NCBI GenBank assembly: GCA_949361645.1 | Contig: OX442415.1 | Coordinates: 9,269,254-9,333,253, forward strand | Reading direction: 5' to 3' | Source: Spongilla lacustris | Taxonomy: Eukaryota > Porifera > Demospongiae > Spongillida > Spongillidae | Length of the DNA: 64,000 nucleotides | Shown here: positions 42,920 to 54,020 of the stretch, piece by piece | Numbering within the stretch: position 1 is the first letter of the stretch | Layout of the letters: every line of letters starts with the position of its first letter | The notes under the pieces: generated by a model | Seen by the model: the letters and a program-made list of their open reading frames with translations, nothing else | Told to the model about the DNA's origin: nothing | Database searches by the model: none | Program-made: the position numbers and the translations under genes

Positions 42920-43366
42920 ATTGTGGACCTAGCCGGCGTGGTTGCGTGACGTCTAGCCGGTAGCAGTGGTGGGGTTGCGGGACCTGGAGCCAGCGGACCT
43001 GGTAGTAGCGTTGGCGGTGTTGCAGGACGTCTAGCTGGCGCTGGCAGACCTGCCGGTAGCAGTGGCTGCGTTGCAGGACGTCTACCTGCTGGTAGCAGTG
43101 GCTGCGTTGCAGGACGTCTACCTGCTGGTAGCAGTGGCTGCGTTGCAGGACGTCTACCTGCTGGTAGCAGTGGCTGCGTTGCAGGACGTCTACCTGCCGG
43201 TAGCAGTGGCTGCGTTGCAGGACGTCTACTTGCCGGTAACAGTGGCTGCGTTACCTGCCGGTAGCGATGGCGGCGTAGCTGGACATGGTGGCTGAGAAGA
43301 GCTGGCCTCCAGAGCGGCTTCGGAAAATATGCTCTCTTCCTGTTCATCAATGTCACTTTCAGCCAT
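42920..43366 (-). pseudogene. Family 2 small gene, copy B (frameshift and transposon insertion)
   Basis: ATG at 43366 starts M-A-E-S-D-I-D-E-Q-E-E-S as in copy A. An 11-bp deletion relative to the repeat unit near 43245-43255 shifts the frame. In the shifted frame six copies of GRRPATQPLLPA (36-bp unit, about 43066-43250) and the Pro/Arg C-terminus remain open until the hAT-type element cuts in at 42919. So the gene has lost both its frame and its last codons. Confidence 0.55.
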
Positions 43367-43420
43367 GATGCACTTCTCAATGCATGGGCATCAGTGTTTA
43401 AACACTTTATTGACATTCTT

Positions 43421-43464
43421 TACGCATGCGTATTGATTAAATCCATGCGTCTATCTCATTGGTT
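43421..43464 (-). promoter_or_regulatory. Conserved promoter module of family 2 gene B
   Basis: TACGCATGCGTA at 43421-43432, 55 bp before the ATG, then CATGCGT and an inverted CCAAT box. Confidence 0.5.
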
Positions 43465-43552
43465 GTTTATAAAAGAATCAAAATGTATCTATAATCTCAT
43501 TGGTTGTATTGCAAGTAGCACTAACAGATGCTATAAATGAGTTGGATCTATC

Positions 43553-43965
43553 CAGTACGTGGTCTAGCCAGGAGTGGCGGTGGAGGAGTTGCCGGATGTG
43601 GTGGCAGTCTAGCCAGGGGTGGCGGTGGAGGAGTTGCTGGACGTGGTGGCGGTCTAGCCAGGGGTGGCGGTGGAGGAGTTGCTGGACGTGGTTGCGGTCT
43701 AGCCAGGGGTGGCGGTGGAGGAGTTGCCGGACGTGGTGGCGGTGGAGGAGTTGCCGGACGTGGTGGCGGTGGAGGAGTTGCCGGACGTGGTGGCGGTGGA
43801 GGAGTTGCCGGACGTGGTGGCGGTCTAGCCAGGGGTGGCGGTGGAGGAGTTGCTGGACGTGGTGGCGGTCTAGCCAGGGGTCAGCAGAGGAGAGCTGGCC
43901 TCCAGAGCGGCTTCGGAGAAAATGCTCTCCTCCAAGTCATCCTCACTTACTAGTGATTCTGCCAT
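43553..43965 (-). pseudogene. Family 2 small gene, copy D (frameshift before the Pro-rich repeats)
   Basis: ATG at 43965 starts M-A-E-S-L-V-S-E-D-D-L-E-E-S-I-F; after S-S-P-L-L-T-P-G a stop follows at about 43870 because of a one-base difference from copy C. In the neighbouring frame a long PPPPPLARP / PPPRPATP repeat runs to about 43553. Read on the plus strand the same DNA gives a Gly-rich frame (43537-43953, G-G-G-G-V-A-G-R-G-G), the mirror of the repeat and not preferred because the N-terminus and promoter are on the minus strand. Confidence 0.5.
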
Positions 43966-44019
43966 AGTTCAGTGCTTCTCAATATGCGATCAGTGTTTAA
44001 ATACTTTTTAGACATTCTG

Positions 44020-44063
44020 TACGCATGCGTATTGATTAAATTCATGCGTCTATCTCATTGGTT
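44020..44063 (-). promoter_or_regulatory. Conserved promoter module of family 2 gene D
   Basis: TACGCATGCGTA at 44020-44031, 55 bp before the ATG, then CATGCGT and an inverted CCAAT box. Confidence 0.5.
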
Positions 44064-44489
44064 GTTTCCAAAAGGATGAAACACATAAAATGTATCTATA
44101 ATCTCATTGGTTGTATTGCACACAGCACTATAAATGAGTTGGATCAATAAAGTACGCATGCCTATTTGCATGCCTATTTGATAAGACATGAAAAGTTTAC
44201 AACTGAGCATAATGTCATAATTTTTAGCAGAAGCACAGAAACATCCTACCATCTATGCAGCAAATTTTATTTGGCGCGTAATAACTTCGTCCACAGGGTT
44301 ACAAGACTCTGTACATGTATTGGTTCATGCATGGTAGTTGTATGGGCATGTATCTTTAGTGTGGTAAGAAATGCAAATTGTTCCGTTACGAACGAAAACA
44401 TATGAGAATATATGCAGCCAAATTTTTTTTTGGCTGGTAGTAACTTCGTCCACAAGGTTTACAAGACTCTGGTGCTAATAAAATATACC

Positions 44490-44578
44490 ACTTGAGGAGA
44501 GTTGGAGGTTGATGCCTCCAGAGCGGCTTGAGAAAAGATAATCTCTTCCAGATCATCGATATCACTTATTTCAGCCAT
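44490..44578 (-). pseudogene. Family 2 small gene, copy E (N-terminal fragment)
   Basis: ATG at 44578 encodes M-A-E-I-S-D-I-D-D-L-E-E-I-I-F-S-Q-A-A-L, then E-A-S-T-S-N-S-P-Q, after which homology stops at the duplicated segment boundary near 44490. The TACGCATGCGTA module is not present upstream. A 5' remnant. Confidence 0.45.
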
Positions 44579-44879
44579 AGCTACTGCCGGATATAGAGAC
44601 TGATATACTTCTCAATGCATATGCATCAATGTTTTAATAATAAAGATACATGATACATATACTCAAGAAAATATTGGTCCGTAATTGATTTTTTTTGTTA
44701 TTCGTGGTCGAAGAGGATGGGGCTTCGGGAAGGGTCGTCCCCTAAATCTAGGCCACCCCTGATCAGCTCGGGGCCTCGGTCAACGCGGTGGCCGTTCTGG
44801 AGGTCTAGCTGGGGAGGGGGGGGGGGTTGCTGGACGTGGTGCCGGTCTAGCCGGCACTCCTGGTAGACCTCAACTCCCT

Positions 44880-44936
44880 CCTTCATCAGCTTCTTCACTT
44901 GCTTTCTTTTTCTTTTTCACAGGCTCCTGTTCGGAA
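44880..44936 (-). pseudogene. Family 1 small gene, exon 3 remnant
   Basis: After a CGAACAG acceptor the frame reads E-P-V-K-K-K-K-K-A-S-E-E-A-D-E-G-G-S and hits TGA; downstream in another frame the Pro/Arg and D-H-E-ending tail of copy 2 is recognisable to 44698. Exons 1 and 2 are missing because the hairpin MITE sequence starts at 44971. Confidence 0.5.
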
Positions 44937-44970
44937 ATCAAAATAAAGTTACTTTGTATGTAAAGCAAAT

Positions 44971-45215
44971 TTAGGATTTGAAGGCAATGGTGGTGTAAAA
45001 AGGAAGGGAACAAGGGATCAACGATGATACGAAATTTTTTTGAGTCCTATATTTAGCAACGAAAGATGTACATACTGCAAAAGTGCTAAATATAGGACTG
45101 TTAAAATTTTTTTCTATCATCGTTGATCCCTTGTTCCCTTCCTTTTTACATCCCCATTGCCTTCAAATCCTTTTACCACAAACTTTCTCAGAGAGAATAT
45201 TTTTTATATCTTGTT
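44971..45215. mobile_element. Hairpin MITE, copy 2 (left tip truncated)
   Basis: Inverted arms as in the 35818 copy; lies 3' of family 1 copy 4. Confidence 0.65.
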
Positions 45216-45348
45216 CCCATCATTTTTGATGGACGATATCGCAAAATGTCATGCAGAAACGTTTGTCTCGATCGCTTATGAAGGACAGCGTATTTAATAT
45301 GTAATACAGAAGTAGTAAAAAAGGTTTAATTATGAAAATAAGCATTAG

Positions 45349-45709
45349 TTATTTTAAATATGTACGGGCGATCTCCACCTCCTCCTCTTCCTGCTCTCCC
45401 TCCTCTTCCACCTCTCCCTCCTCTTCCCCCTCTTCCTCCACTCCCTCCTTCATCAGCCTCTTCACTAGTTTTTGTTTCTTTTTCACAGGCTCCTGTTCGG
45501 AATACAAAATAAAGTTTCATTGTATGTAAAGCAAATGAGTATATCGCCATTAAAATTTTACACTTTCGTCGGAGTCCAAAGCGGCAGAGCCTTGGGCTTC
45601 CGCTTCCTCAATCTGAAAAGTGTATAGTTTTCTAAATATATATTGTTAGCGTATCACTTACGAGTTGGATCGAAGCTTCCTCTAAGTCTTCTGTATACTT
45701 CGCAGCCAT
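45349..45709 (-). CDS. Family 1 small gene, copy 4 (three exons, Glu-rich tail, 80 aa)
   Basis: Proposed exons 45662-45709 (16 codons), 45562-45612 (17 codons) and 45349-45492 (47 codons plus TAA). Introns are 49 and 69 nt with GTAAGT and GTAAAA donors. Exon 3 starts E-P-V-K-K-K-Q-K but is one base shorter than copies 2 and 5 just after the Lys run, so the following GGAAGA-type hexanucleotide repeat is read as E-E-E-G instead of G-R-G-G. The alternative RGG frame is open to 45326 but is not in phase with the upstream exons. Either this is a frameshift mutant or a copy with a genuinely acidic tail. Confidence 0.45.
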
Positions 45710-45843
45710 CTATAAATGGAAATACAAGCTCACTTAATATGAGCTCACACGTTAATGTAGCTCAATACAGCTTAACTGTTTTTTTTTGTCAAAGCTTAAT
45801 TAAGACAGCACTAAATTTATTCATTTTCAATAGCCTTGAACCA

Positions 45844-46106
45844 CCTCTACGATTGGTACGTGTAGGCTGGCCACCTCACACTACTTGCCATCTTTAGCCG
45901 AAGCCACAATGTTGACAACCTACATGTACTCTCGTGGTGCGCACTCATTGGAACTACTCAACTATTGGTGACGAGGTAACGACGGACAAGGCCTTTGTGT
46001 AAGTGTTGGGTATTTCAAATGAGTGCGCACCACATGAGTACAAGTAGGTTGTCAGCATTGTGGCTTCGGCCAAAGACGTGAGGTACATGTCCCAATCGTA
46101 GAGGTA
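45844..46106. mobile_element. Hairpin element of about 260 bp at the array edge
   Basis: CCTCTACGATTGG at 45844 and CCAATCGTAGAGG ending at 46106 are the tips of inverted arms of about 100 bp (GGCCACCTCAC, CGAAGCCACAATG, GGTGCGCACTCAT). The insertion marks the start of the large tandem array. Confidence 0.6.
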
Positions 46107-49100
46107 AGAACCTGGTCCAAGGAGCAGGGGTAGTAGACAATGTCGACGGGGAAGAGCAATGAGTTGTAACCTTCTACCCAAGCGTCTCTTCCTGCTGTAA
46201 TTTTGAAGTTGGGCTTAGATTTGCTGCATTTCCCCACTGGCTTCAGATGTGCGAGCAGTACCTTGCGGCTATCAGGGTAGATCCGTAACTCTTTGCCGAA
46301 CAAGATGACTGTATGTTCTTTAGTGCGTTTGAGGGCATCATTATCTGGGCCATCTTTAACCTTCAGTTGTTGCTCCTTTTTAAGTTGCAACTAGCTGGTG
46401 ATGAACTCTGTGTCAATGTATGCAGCAAACATTTTTTGTAAGCTAGCATGTTCTGCACTTGATTTAAGGAAAATGGATGTGTCCTTATTTCTGAGAGGGG
46501 GGGGGGGGGGGGTTATGTGCTTTTGAGATGACATCAACTGCCACTGTTTCTTGCCAGTTTTCCTAAGAATGGGATCAGATGAAAATCATTTAGTGTTGTA
46601 CCCAAACCCAAATATTTGTAACGAGGCTGACATACATTTGGTTCACAGTATGATACCACATGCAGAAAATGATATTCATTTTGCTGAGACCCAAGCTATT
46701 ACTGACCTGTTTCATGCTGGTCATTATTGCACTTTGAAGGCCGGTACCTTGAAATCAAGAATCTTGTTTGCTTGTGCAATGTACTACTATATCATTTTCT
46801 AGTAACGAGTCTTTGAAATTCCGATACCTTTTGGCTAGGCTTTAAATAACTTCACCTAACATGAGCAGCTAACAGTTCTGAGATCAGCCAATTTTTCTGT
46901 TGCTTATGCGTCATCGACCATTCAAAGTGTACACCTGTTACATGCTGGTCATTATTGTACTTTGAAGGCCGGTACATTGAAATCAAGAATCTTGTTTGCT
47001 TGTGCAATGTACTACAATAAAATTTTCTAGTAATGAGTCTTTGAAATTCCGGTACCTTTTGGCTGGGCTTTAAATAACTTCACCTAACATGAGCAGCTAA
47101 CAGTTCTGAGATCAGCCAATTTTTCTGTTGCTATGCATCATTATACAAAATTAAAAGGAGTGAAGTATTTAAAAAGTAAGGGAGGGGTCAGTACACATCC
47201 GACGACGAATCCTGACCATCAAACACGTAATCGTGCGCTATGGCGTTCGAAGGGAGTAAACGACTCTTGTTGTATAGTAGACAATGTCGACGGGGAAGAC
47301 CAATGAGTCGTAACGTTCTACCCATGCATCTCTTCCAGCTGTAATTTTGAAGTTGGGCTTAGATTTGCTGCTTTTCCCCACTGGCTTCAGATGTGCGAGC
47401 AGTACCTCGCGGCTATCCGGATAGATGTGTAACTCTTTGCCAAACAAGATGACTGTATGTTCTTTAGTGCGTTTGAGGGCATCATTATCTGGGTCATCTA
47501 TAACCTTCACTTGTTGCTCCTTTTTAAGTTGCAACTAGCTGGTGATGAACTCTGTGTCAATGAATGCAGCAAAAAATTTTTGTAAGCTAGCATGTTCTGC
47601 ACTTGATTTTAGGAAAATGGATGTGTCCTTAAATCTGAGGGGTGGGGTGGGGGGGTTTATGTGCATTTCAGATGACATATCAACTGCCACTGTTTCTTGC
47701 CAGTTTTCCTAGGAATAGAATCAGATGAAATCATGTAGTGTTGTACCCAAACCCAAATATTTGTAACGAGGCTGACATGCATTTGGTTCACAGTACAATA
47801 CCACATGCAGAAAATGATATTCATTTTGCTGAGACCCAAGCTATTACTGACCTGTTTCATGCTGGTCATTATTGTACTTTGAAGGCCGGTACATTGAAAT
47901 CAGGAATTTTGTTTGCTTGTGCAATGAATTACAATATATATCATTTTCTAGTAGCGAGTCTTTGAAATTCCTGTACCTTTTGGCTTGGCTTTAAATAACT
48001 TCACCTAACATGAGCAGCTAACAGTTCTGAGATCAGCCAATTTTTCTGTTGCTATGCATCATTATACAAATTTAAAAGTAGTGAAGTATTTCATTTTTAA
48101 AGTAAGAGAGGGGCCAGTCCGAATCCGTCGACGAATTCTGACCATCAAACACGTAATCCTGCTCAATGGCGTCCTAAGGGAGTAAACGACTCTTGTTGTA
48201 TAGTAGACAATGTCGACGGGGAAGACCAGGGAGTCATAACCTTCTACCCAAGCGTCTCTTCCTGCTGTAATTTTGAAGTTGGGCTTAGATTTGCTGCTTT
48301 TCCCCTCTGGCTTCACATGTGCGAGCAATACCTCGCGGCTATCCGGGTAGATCCGTAACTCTTTGCCAAACAAGATGACTGTATGTTCTTTAGTGCGTTT
48401 GAGGGCATCATTATCTGGGTCATCTATAACCTTCAGTTGTTGCTCCTTCTTAGGTTGCAACTAGCTGGTGATGAGCTCTGTGTCAATGTATGCAGCAAAC
48501 ATTTTTGTAGGCAGCATGTTCTGAACTTGATTTAAGGAAAATGGATGTGTCCTTATTTCTGAGGGGGGGTTATGTGCTTTTGAGATGACATATCAACTGC
48601 CACTGTTTCTTGCCAGTTTTCCTAGGAATAGGATCAGATGAAAATCATGTAGTGTTGTACCCAAACCCAAATATTTGTAACGAGGCTGACATGCATTTGG
48701 TTCACAGTACGATAATACATGCAGAAAATGATATTCATTTTGCTGAGACTCAAGCTATTACTGACCTGTTTCATGCTGGTCATTATTGTACTTTGAAGGC
48801 CGGTACATTGAAATCAAGAATCTTGTTTGCTTGTGCAATGTACTACAATATCATTTTCTAGTAGCGATTCTTTGAAATTCCTGTACCTTTTGGCTAGGCT
48901 TTAAATAACTTCACCTAACATGAGCAGCTAGCAGTTCTGAGATCAGCCAATTTTTCTGTTGCTTATGCGTCATCGACCATACATAGTGTACACCTGTTAC
49001 ATGCAGGTCATTATTGTACTTTGTAGGCCACATTGAAATCAATAATCTTGTTTGCTTGTGCATTGTATTACAATATCATTCTCTTGTAACGAGTCTTTGA

Positions 49101-50625
49101 AATTCCTATACCTTTTGGCTAGGCTTTAGAAAACTTCACCTAACATGAGCAGCTAACAGTTCTGAGATCAGCCATTTTTTCTGTTGCTATGCATCATTAT
49201 ACAAAATTATAAGTAGTGAAGTATTTCATTTTAAAAGTAAGGGAGGGGCCAGTCTGAATCTGTTGACGAATCCTGACCATCAAACACGTAATCGTGCTCA
49301 ATGGCGTCCTAAGGGAGTAAACGACTCTTGTTGTATAGTAGACAATGTCGACGGGGAAGACCAGTGAGTCGTAACCTTCTACCCAAGCGTCTCTTCCTGC
49401 TGTCATTTTGAAGTTGGGCTTAGATTTGCTGCTTTACCCCACTGGCTTCAGATATGCGAGCAGTACCACGCGGCTATCCGGATAGATCCGTAACTCTTTG
49501 CCAAACATGATGACTGTATGTTCTTTAGTGCGTTTGAGGGCATCATTATCTGGATCATCTTTAACCTTCAGTTGATGCTCCTTCTTAAGTTGCAACTAGC
49601 TGGTGATGAACTCTGTGTCAATGTATGCAGCAAACATTTTTTGTAAGCAGCATGTTCTGAACTTGATTTAAGGAAAATGGATGTGTCCTTATTTCTGAGG
49701 GGGGGGAGGGGGGGGGGTTATGTGCTTTTGAGATGACATATCAACTGCGACTGAAAATCATTTAGTGTTGTACCCAAACCCAAATATTTGTAACGAGGCT
49801 GACATGCATTTGGTTCACTGTACAATATACCACATGCAGAAAATGATATTCATTTTGCTGAGACTCAAGCTATTACTGACCTGTTTCATGCTGGTCATTA
49901 ATTGTACTTTGAAGGCCGGTACATTGAAATCAAGAATCTTGTTTGCTTGTGCAATGTACTTCAATATCATTTTCTAGTAGCGATTCTTTGAAATTCCGGT
50001 ACCTTTTGGCTAGGCTTTAAATAACTTCACCTAACATGAGCAGCTAGAGATCAGCCAATTTTTCTGTTGCTATGCATCATTACACAAAATTAAAAGTAGT
50101 GAAGTATTTCATTTTAAAAGTAAGGGATGGGCCAGTCCAAATCTGTCGACGAATCCTGACCATCAAACATGTAATCCTGCTCAATGGCATTATAAGGGAG
50201 TAAACGACTCTTGTTGTATAGTAGACAATGTCGACGGGGAAGACCAGTGAGTTGTAACCTTCTACCCAAGCGTCTTCCTGCTGTCATTTTGAAGTTGGGC
50301 TTAGATTTGCTGCTTTTCCCCACTGGCTTCAGATATGCGAGCAGTACCTCGCGGCTATCCGGGTAGATCCGTAACTCTTTGCCAAACAAGATGACTGTAT
50401 GTTCTTTAGTGCGTTTGAGGGCATCATTATCTGGGTCATCTATAACCTTCAGTTGTTGCTCCTTCTTAGGTTGCAACTAGCTGGTGATGAGCTCTGTGTC
50501 AATGTATGCAGCAAACATTTTTGTAGGCAGCATGTTCTGAACTTGATTTAAGGAAAATGGATGTGTCCTTATTTCTGAGGGGGGGTTATGTGCTTTTGAG
50601 ATGACATATCAACTGCCACTGTTTC

Positions 50626-50877
50626 TTGCCAGTTTTCCTAGGAATAGGATCAGATGAAAATCATGTAGTGTTGTACCCAAACCCAAATATTTGTAACGAG
50701 GCTGACATGCATTTGGTTCACAGTACGATAATACATGCAGAAAATGATATTCATTTTGCTGAGACTCAAGCTATTACTGACCTGTTTCATGCTGGTCATT
50801 ATTGTACTTTGAAGGCCGGTACATTGAAATCAAGAATCTTGTTTGCTTGTGCAATGTACTACAATATCATTTTCTAG
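50626..50877 (+). CDS. Plus-strand frame repeated in each array unit (representative)
   Basis: Frames of about 83 codons recur at 46551, 47738, 48610, 49765 (disrupted) and 56869. The sequence reads G-S-D-E-N-H, Y-P-N-P-N-I-C-N-E-A-D, A-E-N-D-I-H-F-A-E-T-Q and T-L-K-A-G-T-L-K-S and follows a possible acceptor TGTTTCTTGCCAG. It could be one exon per unit. No family recognised, and the opposite strand is also open in part. Confidence 0.25.
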   Translation: MPVFLGIGSDENHVVLYPNPNICNEADMHLVHSTIIHAENDIHFAETQAITDLFHAGHYCTLKAGTLKSRILFACAMYYNIIF

Positions 50878-51019
50878 TAGCGATTCTTTGAAATTCCTGT
50901 ACCTTTTGGCTAGGCTTTAAATAACTTCACCTGACATGAGCAGCTAGCAGTTCTGAGATCAGCCAATTTTTCTGTTGCTATGCATCATTATACAAAATTA
51001 AAAGAAGCGAAGTATTTCA

Positions 51020-51373
51020 TTAAGTAAGGGAGGGGCCAGTCCGAATCTGTCGACGAATCCTGACCATCAAACACGTAATCATGCTCCTAAGGGAGTAAAC
51101 GACTCTTGTTGTATAGTAGACAATGTCGACGGGGAAGACCAGGGAGTCATAACCTTCTACCCAAGCGTCTCTTCCTGCTGTAATTTTGAAGTTGGGCTTA
51201 GATTTGCTGCTTTTCCCCACTGGCTTCAGATATGCGAGCAGTACCTCGCGGCTATCCGGGGAGATCCGTAACTCTTTGCCAAACAAGATGACTGTATGTT
51301 CTTTAGTGCGTTTGAGGGCATCATTATCTGGGTCATCTTTAACCTTCAGTTGTTGCTCCTTTTTAAGTTGCAA
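51020..51373 (-). CDS. Minus-strand frame repeated in each array unit (representative)
   Basis: Begins at TTG, not ATG, just after CACCAGCTAG, so it would be an internal exon. It reads L-K-K-E-Q-Q, D-P-D-N-D-A-L-K-R-T-K-E-H, V-I-L-F-G-K-E-L-R-I, A-G-R-D-A-W-V-E-G-Y and F-P-V-D-I-V-Y-Y. Six other copies keep most residues (46052, 47238, 48062, 49197, 50114 and 56348), though several are frame-disrupted. A downstream segment in another frame reads Y-V-F-D-G-Q-D, as in the Helitron Rep at 63743-63765. Family unknown. Confidence 0.3.
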   Translation of the reverse strand: MQLKKEQQLKVKDDPDNDALKRTKEHTVILFGKELRISPDSREVLLAYLKPVGKSSKSKPNFKITAGRDAWVEGYDSLVFPVDIVYYTTRVVYSLRSMITCLMVRIRRQIRTGPSLT

Positions 51374-52108
51374 CTAGCTGGTGATGAACTCTGTGTCAAT
51401 GTATGCAGCAATGTATCAATGTATGCAGCAAACATTTTTTGTAAGCTAGCATGTTCTGCACTTAATTTAAGGAAAATGGATGTGTCCTTATTTATGAGGG
51501 GGGGGGGGGGGGGGGGTTATGTGCAAGCTATTACTGACCTGATACATGCAGATCATTATTGTACTTTGAAGGCCGGTACATTGAAATCAAGAATCTTGTT
51601 TGCTTGTGCAATGTACTACAATATCGTTTTCTAGTAACGAGTCTTTGAAATTCTGGTACCTTTTAAAATACCTTCACCTAACATGAGCAGCTAACAGTTC
51701 TGAGATCAGTCAATTTTTCTGTTGCTTATGCGTCGTCGACCATACAAAGTGTACACCTGTTACATGCTGGTCATTATTGTACTTTGAAGGCCGGTACATT
51801 GAAATCAAGAATCTTGTTTGCTTCTACAATATCATTTTCTAGTAACGAGTCTTTGAAATTCCTGTACCTTTTGGCTAGGCTTTAAATAACTTCACCTAAC
51901 ATGAGCAGCTAACAGTTCTGAGATCAGCCAATTTTTCTGTTGCTATGCATCATCAACCATACAAAGTGTACACTCTGGCACAGCTGGTTTAAAATTTTTA
52001 TTCCCCTGACTCCTTCGTACAAAATAATACTAATGGTTATGTGAATCCATGCATTGTGTTGTGTAGCAGAGAATGGAGCCACAGCAACACATTCTACCTA
52101 CCATGATC

Positions 52109-52343
52109 CTTTCGCACAGGGACATCATCAGCGCTCCAAGATGTGCGAGGTCAATATTGATATCATTGCTGATGGACAACATTACTGCAACTAGCCCCTA
52201 GGCAGGATTCGAGATATGCATTCCAAATTTTAATTTGTAACTAAATTGAAAGTGACTCCTCGGTGATCAAGCATCATTCATTCAATTCATATCCATTTAC
52301 ATTCATTGTTGGACAAAACTCATCAATTTCACCACACCAAAGG
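52109..52343 (-). mobile_element. Helitron fragment (Rep N-terminus and upstream)
   Basis: 235 bp matching 63766-64000 with few differences, from CTTTCGCACAGGGAC to ACCACACCAAAGG. Homology reaches the right edge of the window in the other copy, so its true extent is unknown. Confidence 0.75.
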
Positions 52344-52349
52344 AGATAT

Positions 52350-54015
52350 TAACACCCTTGCAACTACTTCCACTGAGGACCTACATTAGAGGGTAAGACT
52401 GTTACCAAAAATGGGACATTTTTTCTGACAGGGTTTCAGAAATTAAATTGCTTAACTGGAGCGAGAGCACTTGAAGTATTCTGGCAGTAACTTATCATGC
52501 TAGTGTTGAAACAGACACTAAAAGTCTTTTAATATTGTCTCTGGGCCGAAATATTAGTCGTGCATAAGCCCAAATGCCAAATATTTGACTATCACTTTAA
52601 CATTGTTAGACATCATTTACATCTAGTTACACACATCAATAATTTGATTGCTATTCATAATAAACATGCTGCAAGCGAGCCAAATACTTCCACTGTTTGT
52701 CTCATCTGTCTGGTTATTCATTTAGTTTGGTCACATAGTCCACTTTGTTTACATCTTGTACACCTCATATCTTGTCCGACGACGTCCACTTGTCGTAAGT
52801 TTTTGACTGTTCCTTGCAAGAATGACACATTGCCCTGGCTGCCTGCATCAACACTGCATTGGGGACTTGTGCTGATGACTCGCCACTAAGAAGATTAGTA
52901 TAACCAATAGGATCCTGAATCATACTGTTCAGTTACAGTGAAGTGAGGGATTTGCAGACATTGTGTCCACTTTCTGGTCACTTTCAGTTATTTTCCAACC
53001 AATCAATTCATCTGCTAGTTGCAATGTAAAGTCTTTGTGGTTAAAGTGTAGTTTTGAAAATGCTTGCACAGCTACATCCACCAAGTAGGAGAAAATGTAT
53101 TTATAAATTTCATACACTTACTGTGGCTTTCATACCACTACTTTGGATTCATTGTTTTGTTTTCTTTGTATTTTGCTAACTGAATGGATAAAGAATTGCC
53201 ATAACAAAGAGTGCTTATGCCTACCCTCCTGAATCACCTCTTGCACTGCAACCCTTTCAGAATTGCAATCTATCTAGTTTGTACATTAATTATTAAATCT
53301 TGTATGTGCATGTGTTTATATCTTACCAGTAACTGAACTGCTGCTGCGGCTTTTATGTGACCTTTCATAATATTTCATGTCACTGAAGTGTCGAAAAAAT
53401 ATACCCTGCTGTGTTCAGTTGTGTTTACTCTGCAGCATACAATACGTGTTCACTCTGCTGCTTACAGTAAGTGTTCACTCTACGGTTGATGTGCATGTGC
53501 AATTCATCCGTTATGAACATATGAGATAGAACTACCTTTTAAAACTGCAACTCAAGATTTAATGATACATTCTTCCTATAATATGCAACTCCGGGCGTTC
53601 AACTATTGCTTGGACATTAATGTTGTATCTAGCCTCTTAGGGTTATTTTATTATTTGTGTTATTATAATTTACCAACAAAAAAAAATAATCTAGCCTCTT
53701 CATAGAATGCTGGACAACACCAAAACAAAATATGAGGTTTGGCCACTTACATGCCAGATTTTAAGATAGTATGTGATGTCCATTGCCTCCTATATGTTGC
53801 ATTGTAACGAGCCAAGTTACATCAAGATGCTGAATCGTTCTCTCTTGATTTAATATATATATATATTTGAAGATTACTCACCAAGCAAAGGGCATGAAAA
53901 TTGTTCCAATTTCACATGTATCAATTAATTGTGAAAGTAGCTGTGATCAATTTCCAATTGTTTATCGTGAAGAACTCACTGTTATTTTGTACAACTACTT
54001 CTCCCATCAACACAT
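52350..54015. other. No supported gene
   Basis: Short frames only (for example 52560-52889 plus). A TA run lies at 53855-53868. The segment is an insertion within the tandem array (51971-55550) whose left part is unidentified. Confidence 0.25.
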
Positions 54016-54020
54016 TGAAT

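Larger units (their letters stand above)
46107..51970. repeat. Tandem array of a 0.9-1.1-kb unit, six copies
   Basis: A landmark on the minus strand (L-K-K-E-Q-Q, reading from 46390, 47534, 48460, about 49595, 50476 and 51373) recurs every 880-1145 bp. The longer spacing comes from an extra internal duplication of about 200 bp (CACCTGTTACATGCTGG...). Every unit has a poly-G tract at the same place (about 46496, 47638, 48564, 49699, 50578 and 51500), an open minus-strand segment and an open plus-strand segment. Further copies are at 55551-57358. Homogeneous units suggest recent amplification or gene conversion. Confidence 0.85.

Noticed and set aside
43537..43953. Plus-strand Gly-rich frame with G-G-G-G-V-A-G-R-G-G
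   Set aside because: Mirror of the minus-strand Pro/Arg repeat of family 2 copy D, whose N-terminus and promoter are on the minus strand. It resembles an RGG protein only by complementarity.
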